Shown in pieces: positions 1 to 5,402 of a DNA stretch of 10,841 nucleotides. The position numbers and the translations under genes were made by a program. Numbering within the stretch: position 1 is the first letter of the stretch; the number at the start of each line of letters is the position of its first letter. The stretch lies in NCBI GenBank assembly GCA_021160985.1, contig JAGHBN010000012.1, positions 1 to 10,841 of the forward strand, written 5' to 3'. This DNA comes from Thermococcus sp. Its GTDB lineage: Archaea; Methanobacteriota_B; Thermococci; Thermococcales; Thermococcaceae. The notes below the pieces were generated by a model. That model had not been told where the DNA came from. It searched no databases and worked only from the letters and a program-made list of their open reading frames with translations.

Positions 1-1
1 A

Positions 2-820
2 TACTTCGTTGTCCTCCCGATGCTCTTCATCTCCATCTTCCCGCAGATCGGTGTGGTTCTCCTGGCCTTCAGCGAGCAGTGGGGAGACGCCACCTGGCCA
101 AGCGGATTCACCCTCAAGCACATACAGAGCATAATCACTCAGCCGGACATTGAGAGGGTCATCATAAACAGCGTGATGTATTCAACGGCCGCAATAGTTG
201 TCATCATCCTGCTCTCACTCACAGCCTCCTACGCCTCCAGCAGGTTCAAGAAGAGCAAGCTCGGGCCCGTCCTCGACAGCCTCTCAACGATACCCATAGC
301 GGTTCCGGGTATAGTCATAGCGATGAGCTACTTCTTCTTCTTTGCGAAGGTGTTCCCGAACACGCCGCTCGACCCCACCAACCTGCTCGGCTTCAACCCT
401 GCAGTGGTGCTCGTGCTGGCGTATTCCATCAGGCGTCTGCCCTTCGCGGCACGTTCAATCTCAGCTGGAATTCAGCAGGTGCACGTCTCACTCGAGGAAG
501 CGGCACTGAACCTCGGCGCCAGCAGGTGGAAAGCCCTCACCGGCATACTCATACCCCTGATACTCCTCAACCTGCTCGGAGGAGCAATGCTAAGCTTTGT
601 CTACTGTATGAGTGAGACCAGCGTTGGCATCACACTGGGTTCCATCAACCCCGAGTACTACCCGATAACGGCAAGGATGGTCGAGCTGATAACCAGTTCC
701 GTGGGTGGAACACACCTCACCGCGGCCCTCGGTGTCTTCCTTATGGTAGTCCAGATAATAGCCATAGTCCTGGCGAACGTGATAACCAAGCAGAGGTACT
801 CATTCATAGGTCTCACATGA
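2..820 (+). CDS. ABC importer permease subunit, iron(III)/phosphonate class (5' end outside the window)
   Basis: Inner-membrane permease of a binding-protein-dependent ABC importer. The frame is open from base 2, before the first internal ATG at 20, so the gene starts upstream of the window; 272 residues are visible. Hydrophobic stretches suggest about six membrane segments. Before the last two lies the cytoplasmic EAA loop (EEAALNLGASRWKA, about bases 494-535), which docks on the ATPase. Overall resemblance is to the C-terminal half of FbpB-type iron(III) permeases and to PhnU/PotC-like permeases. The ATPase gene follows directly, and its ribosome binding site overlaps this stop codon, so the two are co-translated parts of one transporter. 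The substrate cannot be read from the sequence: iron(III), 2-aminoethylphosphonate, thiamine and polyamine transporters all share this fold. The family call is firm; the substrate is open. Confidence 0.9.
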   Translation, partial: YFVVLPMLFISIFPQIGVVLLAFSEQWGDATWPSGFTLKHIQSIITQPDIERVIINSVMYSTAAIVVIILLSLTASYASSRFKKSKLGPVLDSLSTIPIAVPGIVIAMSYFFFFAKVFPNTPLDPTNLLGFNPAVVLVLAYSIRRLPFAARSISAGIQQVHVSLEEAALNLGASRWKALTGILIPLILLNLLGGAMLSFVYCMSETSVGITLGSINPEYYPITARMVELITSSVGGTHLTAALGVFLMVVQIIAIVLANVITKQRYSFIGLT

Positions 821-826
821 GGTGGT
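819..826 (+). promoter_or_regulatory. Ribosome binding site GAGGTGGT deciding the ATPase start
   Basis: GAGGTGGT overlaps the permease TGA stop (818-820) and ends 4 nt before ATG 831. The same GGTGGT plus 3-4 nt spacing precedes the ATGs at 1928, 2592, 7535 (minus strand) and 7672. This favours ATG 831 over the in-frame GTG at 822, which lies inside the binding site itself. Confidence 0.75.
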
Positions 827-830
827 TGGA

Positions 831-1895
831 ATGGTTGACGTCAAGCTTGAGAACATCGTCAAAACTTTCGGAGAAACGGTTGCCCTTAAGGGGATAGACC
901 TTCACATAAAGGCGGGAGAGCTCTTCACTCTGCTCGGACCGAGCGGGTGTGGAAAATCCACGACGCTCAGGATAATAGCGGGCCTTGACTTCCCGAACAG
1001 CGGTACCATCTACTTCGGCGACCAGGATGTTACATACCTCCCCTCCAGCAAGCGTGGTGCGGTGCTCGTCTTCCAGAACTATGCCCTCTGGCCCCACATG
1101 ACCGTCTTCGACAACGTCGCCTACGGTCTGAAGCTCAGGAAGCTTCCAAAGGAGGAAATAAAGAAGAAGGTCGAGTGGGCCCTTGAACTCGTCAAGCTTG
1201 AGGACTTCGCAAACCGCTACCCGACCCAGCTCTCAGGAGGTCAGCAGCAGCGTGTCGCAATAGCCAGAGCTCTTGTCGTCGAACCCAAGGTTCTCCTCCT
1301 CGACGAGCCGCTGAGCAACCTCGACGCCAAGCTCAGGCTTGAGATGCGCTCCGAGATAAAGAGAATCCAGCGCGAGCTCGGCATCACCGTCATCTACGTC
1401 ACCCACGACCAGGAGGAGGCCATGGCGATAAGCGACAGGATAGCGGTGATGAACGTCGGTACTGTTGAGCAGGTGGGGGCTCCGAAGGAGATATACGAGA
1501 CCCCGAAGACGGAGTTCGTCGCCAGCTTCATGGGCAAGACCAACGTCATCCCGGCCAAGGTCGTTGAGAGGAACGGCGACCGCGTTTCCGTCGAGTTCGA
1601 GGACATAAGACTCGATGGTCTCTACTACACCGGGGAAAGCGACAACGTAGTCGTGGTCATCAGACCCGAGAGGATAAAGCTCAAGCCCATCGAGAACGCT
1701 GTCTCGTTCACGGGGACCGTTGACCTTATAGAGTACTACGGCTTCTTCGTCGAGGTCGTCGGCCTCTTCGGGGACACCAGAATCATCGCCAGAACCATCA
1801 GCGACAGAGAAATAGCCGGACTCAGGCCGCTCCAGCAGGTGACGTTTTACGTCGACAGGGACGACATCATCGTCCTCCCGAAGCAGCAGCTTTAA
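831..1895 (+). CDS. ABC importer ATP-binding protein with TOBE domain
   Basis: ATPase that powers the importer whose permease is encoded just upstream. Starting at ATG 831 it has 354 residues, a normal length for the PotA/FbpC/MalK/UgpC group. The nucleotide-binding domain is complete: Walker A GPSGCGKST at 36-44, Q-loop glutamine at 82, signature LSGGQQQR at 134-141, Walker B VLLLDE at 154-159, D-loop SNLDAK at 162-167 and switch histidine H192 in THDQEEA. From about residue 235 a TOBE-type beta domain follows (with RPERIKL near 278-284), as in importers whose ATPase C terminus senses substrate or regulators. An in-frame GTG at 822 would add three residues but falls within the ribosome binding site. 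Family and function are clear; the substrate is uncertain (iron(III), phosphonate or polyamine are possible). Confidence 0.95.
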   Translation: MVDVKLENIVKTFGETVALKGIDLHIKAGELFTLLGPSGCGKSTTLRIIAGLDFPNSGTIYFGDQDVTYLPSSKRGAVLVFQNYALWPHMTVFDNVAYGLKLRKLPKEEIKKKVEWALELVKLEDFANRYPTQLSGGQQQRVAIARALVVEPKVLLLDEPLSNLDAKLRLEMRSEIKRIQRELGITVIYVTHDQEEAMAISDRIAVMNVGTVEQVGAPKEIYETPKTEFVASFMGKTNVIPAKVVERNGDRVSVEFEDIRLDGLYYTGESDNVVVVIRPERIKLKPIENAVSFTGTVDLIEYYGFFVEVVGLFGDTRIIARTISDREIAGLRPLQQVTFYVDRDDIIVLPKQQL

Positions 1896-1897
1896 AC
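1889..1897 (+). promoter_or_regulatory. Possible TATA box for the DUF447 gene
   Basis: TTTAAA at 1891-1896 overlaps the TAA stop of the ATPase gene. It lies about 25 nt before a plausible transcription start near 1919 and just ahead of the GGTGGT ribosome binding site at 1919-1924. The T-run at 1901-1906 could instead, or also, terminate the transporter transcript. This is position and motif only; read-through from the ABC genes is equally possible. Confidence 0.35.
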
Positions 1898-1927
1898 CCT
1901 CTTTTTCTATTCATTTCAGGTGGTTGC

Positions 1928-2524
1928 ATGCACGGGTTTTTGAAGTTCCTCAACGATGGCCAGGTCTACGAGGTTCTGCTCGTTACGAGGTCAAACGCCG
2001 CCCCGGTGGGCGTTGTGAGAAGGGAAAAGGGGCTGTTTTTCAAGCTCTTTGGCGGGAGGAGTGCAGACGAGCTGAGGGAGCACCCATACGCATCAGTCCA
2101 AGTGACCAACGACGTTGAGCTGATAGTACGGCTCGCCCTCAACCTGCCGGTGGAGCTTGAGTTCGAGGACAGGGGTAAGTACCGGGGGATAAGGGGACTT
2201 CCAGGGGTTTATGGGCCGGTTACGTTCACGGAAGAGGCCCACGAGGACTACCTGGGGAAAACTTCCGTTTTGAAGTGTTCCCTGGAGCCAGAAGGGATCA
2301 TAGAAGGAGCACTGCCTCCCAGACCGCTCAGCAGGGCGGACCTGTACCTCCTAGAGATGGCCGTGGACTTCACCCGTCTGAAAGTGGCTCTGAAGAACGG
2401 GAAGGCTGAGGCCGCCAGGAAGCTGCGTGAGAGGATGCTCGAGAGTCACTCGTCCTACCGGCGGTTCGGAGGGAGGTCAGAACTGGCGGAGATTATGCTG
2501 AGAGAAATGAACGAAGATGGGTAA
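1928..2524 (+). CDS. DUF447 family protein, predicted FMN-binding split-barrel fold
   Basis: A 198-residue soluble protein resembling the archaeal DUF447 family (PF04289), whose N-terminal part is related to FMN-binding split barrels. Visible support is the N-terminal strand-turn-strand pattern ending LLVTRSNAAPVGVV (about 17-30), which matches the family's 'T..N.APVG' signature, and the HPYASVQVTND stretch (52-62) typical of the next strands. A helical C-terminal part follows (about 135-195), rich in charged residues. There is no signal peptide or membrane segment, so it is cytoplasmic. The start is ATG 1928, preceded by GGTGGT at 1919-1924 with 3 nt spacing. It sits 32 bp behind the ABC importer ATPase gene and may be co-transcribed with it. 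Flavin binding is inferred from the family; no reaction is known to me. Confidence 0.75.
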   Translation: MHGFLKFLNDGQVYEVLLVTRSNAAPVGVVRREKGLFFKLFGGRSADELREHPYASVQVTNDVELIVRLALNLPVELEFEDRGKYRGIRGLPGVYGPVTFTEEAHEDYLGKTSVLKCSLEPEGIIEGALPPRPLSRADLYLLEMAVDFTRLKVALKNGKAEAARKLRERMLESHSSYRRFGGRSELAEIMLREMNEDG

Positions 2525-2546
2525 AGGGAACCGCCCTCAACACAAG

Positions 2547-2560
2547 GAAAGCTTATAACC
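2547..2560 (+). promoter_or_regulatory. BRE/TATA promoter of the metallophosphoesterase gene
   Basis: GGAAAGCTTATAACC combines a purine-rich BRE (GGAAAG) with a TATA element (CTTATAA). It lies about 25 nt before the expected start near 2578-2582 and is followed by a GGTGGT ribosome binding site at 2583-2588 and ATG 2592. It is a typical Thermococcales promoter arrangement, and it indicates that the phosphoesterase is transcribed separately from the genes upstream. Confidence 0.7.
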
Positions 2561-2591
2561 GATTAATTTCAGTTTTCCTCTTGGTGGTACC

Positions 2592-4610
2592 ATGAGAACC
2601 GGCAAACTTATCGCCCTTTTGGTAGCCCTTCTTACCATAGCAGCAGTTCCAGTGAGCACGGTCTGGGCCGCTTCGGGCAGCGTGACACCGGGAGATGTCC
2701 TCATCCAGCCGCTCCCAGGAGCTCCGGCAATAGGGAAGCCGGGAGACACCGTTGAAATATACCCCGCAGAAGGGGTTGAAATCCAGAGCCTCCAGATAAT
2801 CTCGATTCTGCACGGGCCCTACGACCTGCAGATACTAGGTAACGAGAACGGAGTTATTAAAGCTAAAATACCTGTAGATGCCGCCCCGGACGTGTACTTC
2901 CTTGTGGTCAAGAGCGACAAGGGGGAAGTCACGATACCCAACGGTGTGTGGGTCATGAAAGAAGCCCCCACCGTTCTCCGGATAGCCCATGGCAGTGACC
3001 TTCACGTCACGAGCGGCTCAAAGACAGGATTCGTATGCGGGGAGTACTTCCAGAAGAGCATCCCTGAGATACTCAAGTACTGCAAGCATCCCTACGCGAT
3101 ACACAGCTACACCGCAGCTGACAGTTTCATGACTTACTATGCTATGACCGGCCTGCAGGGTGAGAACCTCATCAACGTCATACTCAGCACGGGCGACGAT
3201 GTCGACACAAACGGCGACAGGGAAGGCTACAAGATGTTTGACAAGGCAATCCTTCACGCCACTGCGGCTGGAACGCCACTCATAAGCATAAAGGGCAACC
3301 ACGACCACCCGCCGACATACTACAGCAAGTATGTAGGCCCGAGGTACTTCTACAGGGTCATCGGAGACTTCCTTATCATAGGCCTCGACAGCAGAGGCGA
3401 TGAAAGGCACCCTGAAATGGAACAGCTCCAGTGGATGGAAGAGGTTCTCAAGGCCCACCCCGGCAAGGTGCCGATAGTTCTCGTCCACCACCCGTTCTGG
3501 TACAGCACTCCAGATGGGAACTGGGGTGGAACCATAAAGGGATACACCGCCTTTGACGACGGCGACTGGAAGGCCCTCACCAAGTTCATAAGCTGGGACT
3601 GGGCGGGCAGGAACCTCGAGTACGAGGACATTGCCCGGTACTTCCTCCAGCTCGTCGAGAAGTACAACGTTAAGCTCGTCCTAAGCGGTCACATCCACAA
3701 GGACAAGCCGGTTCTATACGTAGACAAGGACGGCAACGAGCACTGGTTCTACACCCTCGCCACCACTGGCGCGACCGACAAGACCAGCAACCCGCCGAGC
3801 GAGACCGACAAGGCCAGGGGATACACCACACCTTCATGGTACGGTTCCCAGGTGATCTACGTCCACTCAGACGGAACCGCTGAGTTCCCGCTTGCAGGTG
3901 AAGTGCTCACCGAGGACAAGATAGTCTCCCTCCCGATACCGCAGAAGTTCATAGTCTACAGACAGAACGGGGAAGACGGAACTGCTGTCAGGTTTGTAAA
4001 CGAGCTTGAGAAAGCCGTTAGCGGGCCCCTTGTCCTCGAGATACCCGCGGGTGCCAAGGTGGATCCAGAACACACCAATATAACCTACACTGTGGCAGCC
4101 GAGAGGGAGATCGGCGGCACATACTACATGCTCCTCAACGTCACCGTGCCAACCGGCGTCACCCAGATAACCGTTGTCAAATCCGCCGACACCCAGGCTC
4201 CCACCGTGGAGGTTGGTTACCTCATACCGAGCAAGCCCCAGCCAGGAAGGCCTTTCAAGGTCTTTATCTCAGCCAATGACAACGTGGGAATTAAGGAAAT
4301 GAAAGTTCAGATAATCTCCGATGGAAAGGTCATAGGGGAGTACCCTGCGTTCCCCACGCAGCCCGCCCAGGTTGAAACCACTTACTATACCGAAATTCCG
4401 GGCGTTGATGCTAGCGAGTTCACAGTCAAGGTCATAGCAATCGACTTCTATGACAACACCGGAGAGACCGAGTACACGGTCGGTGGAAGTACAACCACCA
4501 CAACCAGCAGCCCAAGTACCACCCAGGCGGAGAGCGGCGGAAGCACCTGCGGCCCAGCCGCTATTGCAGCCCTTGCACTGGCACCGCTCCTCCTCAGGAG
4601 GAGGAAGTGA
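2592..4610 (+). CDS. Secreted metallophosphoesterase with CGP-CTERM surface anchor
   Basis: A 672-residue extracellular protein of the calcineurin-like phosphoesterase superfamily. Order of parts: signal peptide (about 1-27, basic start, hydrophobic core, cleavage probably after VWA); N-terminal beta domain (about 30-125); phosphoesterase domain (about 128-430); a beta domain (about 440-530); an Ig-like domain (about 535-632); a Thr/Ser-rich linker (633-650); and the CGP-CTERM signal, with Cys-Gly-Pro at 653-655, a hydrophobic stretch and a final RRRK. All metal-binding motifs are present: D136/H138 in SDLH, D202 in GDDVD, N236/H237 in GNHD, H299/H300 in VHHPF, and H367/H369 in GHIH. C149 and C164 could form a disulfide. 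It should hydrolyse phosphoesters outside the cell with two metal ions; whether the substrate is a nucleotide, lipid or other ester is not visible. It has its own promoter. The fold and anchoring calls are strong. Confidence 0.92.
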   Translation: MRTGKLIALLVALLTIAAVPVSTVWAASGSVTPGDVLIQPLPGAPAIGKPGDTVEIYPAEGVEIQSLQIISILHGPYDLQILGNENGVIKAKIPVDAAPDVYFLVVKSDKGEVTIPNGVWVMKEAPTVLRIAHGSDLHVTSGSKTGFVCGEYFQKSIPEILKYCKHPYAIHSYTAADSFMTYYAMTGLQGENLINVILSTGDDVDTNGDREGYKMFDKAILHATAAGTPLISIKGNHDHPPTYYSKYVGPRYFYRVIGDFLIIGLDSRGDERHPEMEQLQWMEEVLKAHPGKVPIVLVHHPFWYSTPDGNWGGTIKGYTAFDDGDWKALTKFISWDWAGRNLEYEDIARYFLQLVEKYNVKLVLSGHIHKDKPVLYVDKDGNEHWFYTLATTGATDKTSNPPSETDKARGYTTPSWYGSQVIYVHSDGTAEFPLAGEVLTEDKIVSLPIPQKFIVYRQNGEDGTAVRFVNELEKAVSGPLVLEIPAGAKVDPEHTNITYTVAAEREIGGTYYMLLNVTVPTGVTQITVVKSADTQAPTVEVGYLIPSKPQPGRPFKVFISANDNVGIKEMKVQIISDGKVIGEYPAFPTQPAQVETTYYTEIPGVDASEFTVKVIAIDFYDNTGETEYTVGGSTTTTTSSPSTTQAESGGSTCGPAAIAALALAPLLLRRRK

Positions 4611-4638
4611 ACATTCATTCTTTTCATTTTCCTTTCAA
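4611..4638 (+). terminator. T-rich archaeal terminator after the metallophosphoesterase gene
   Basis: Directly after the TGA, the coding strand has successive T-runs (ATTCTTTTCATTTTCCTTTC) without a strong stem. This is the form of intrinsic termination common in Thermococcales. Confidence 0.6.
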
Positions 4639-4739
4639 AAGCCTCCGCTTCAAAACAGAACGCACTGACACCTCTCTTCTCCGGAACACTTTCACCGAAG
4701 TGCCTCAGGGCTCCATAAAGCCGCTAACCAACTTTTCCA

Positions 4740-4771
4740 TTAAGGGAAGAGTTTTTAAACCGTTCCCTTAA
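4740..4771. promoter_or_regulatory. Perfect 9-bp inverted repeat enclosing a TATA box (operator candidate)
   Basis: TTAAGGGAA at 4740-4748 and TTCCCTTAA at 4763-4771 are exact reverse complements separated by 14 bp. The spacer holds the promoter-like TTTTTAAA (4752-4759). A dimeric regulator bound to both arms would straddle the TATA box and block TBP/TFB. The repeat and its position are seen directly; the operator role is inferred. An RNA hairpin is less likely, because the expected start lies downstream of the repeat. Confidence 0.55.
4747..4761 (+). promoter_or_regulatory. BRE/TATA promoter giving a probably leaderless transcript
   Basis: AAGAGTTTTTAAACC contains a TATA element (TTTTTAAA, 4752-4759) with a purine-rich BRE before it. 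The normal spacing of about 25 nt puts the start at about 4778-4783, on or beside ATG 4779. No Shine-Dalgarno-like sequence lies between the TATA box and the ATG. Confidence 0.6.
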
Positions 4772-4778
4772 GCCTCCA

Positions 4779-5402
4779 ATGGTGATGAGGGTGAAGTTTA
4801 AAGGCAAGGCCTTTGGCAACCTTGTGAGGATAGAGTTTGACATCCTCACCCTCGGCGAGTTGAAAATAGAGGATCTGAGAGACTTTGATACTAAGTCGAT
4901 TAAAATTGAGCTTAAGCCAACCTCATCCGGCATCCGTCTCATCGGGATATGGGAGGGAACCGTTGATAAAGTTGGGGAGGGCATACAGCTGGCCCTCGCC
5001 GAAAGCCACAGGCTCAGGGAGAGGATTCTCAACAGGATAAAGAGCAAGACCGAGGCCATACGCAGTACGATGAAACACCTCGGCTTTAAGGAAGAGGTAG
5101 AAGGCTACGGAACCGTCCTCAGGTTCACCAAAAAGGTCGGAGCATACGAGATCGTGGTAATGGCCTCTACAACCGACGATGTCGTCAGGGTCGAGGTTTA
5201 CGGAAACGACAAGAAGATTATAACACCTGAGATGGAGAGCATCTTCGAAGACGTTGAGGTCGAGGAGCTCGAAGTGTACGACCTCGAGAACGAGAGGGAG
5301 GAGCGCCTCGTTATAAACCTTGAAATACCCAGGAACGAGGAAAAACCGGAAAAGAGGATAGTGGAAGCCATCCGCATGATAGAGAACATGCTGATGGCTT
5401 GA
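4779..5402 (+). CDS. Hypothetical protein, charged alpha/beta, not recognised
   Basis: A 207-residue soluble protein with no signal peptide or membrane segment; I do not recognise its family. The N-terminal 60 residues look beta-rich. A charged helix follows (about 70-105, ESHRLRERILNRIKSK region), then a helix-to-strand part (about 105-145) ending in regular alternating strands, an acidic segment (about 153-177, rich in EDVEVEEL) and a C-terminal helix. The order 'helix, Gly, paired strands' after residue 95 vaguely recalls YbjN/secretion-chaperone-like folds, but this is weak. The start is ATG 4779; an in-frame ATG at 4785 is an alternative, and neither has a ribosome binding site. The gene converges on the endonuclease gene with zero spacing. 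Composition matches its neighbours, so there is no sign of recent transfer. Confidence 0.8.
   Translation: MVMRVKFKGKAFGNLVRIEFDILTLGELKIEDLRDFDTKSIKIELKPTSSGIRLIGIWEGTVDKVGEGIQLALAESHRLRERILNRIKSKTEAIRSTMKHLGFKEEVEGYGTVLRFTKKVGAYEIVVMASTTDDVVRVEVYGNDKKIITPEMESIFEDVEVEELEVYDLENEREERLVINLEIPRNEEKPEKRIVEAIRMIENMLMA

Noticed and set aside
822..824. GTG 822 as the ATPase start
   Set aside because: It lies within the GAGGTGGT ribosome binding site that serves ATG 831 and would leave no binding site of its own.
3018..3667. Minus-strand open frames within the metallophosphoesterase gene
   Set aside because: They are antisense shadows of a conserved catalytic domain, with no promoter, start signal or recognisable protein.
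4593..4610. AGGAGGAGGAAG near the end of the metallophosphoesterase gene as a ribosome binding site
   Set aside because: No gene starts downstream within range. The codons encode the Arg/Lys tail of the CGP-CTERM signal.
4687..4702. Small hairpin CACTT-TCACCG-AAGTG between genes
   Set aside because: The stem has only 5 bp and does not extend. It has no T-run and no relation to a start or stop, so it is probably chance.
4782..4878. GTGATGA at 4782 and CTGA at 4875 as a C/D box guide RNA
   Set aside because: The boxes are about 90 nt apart, longer than the roughly 60 nt of archaeal C/D RNAs. No internal C'/D' pair is visible and the stretch lies inside a coding sequence.
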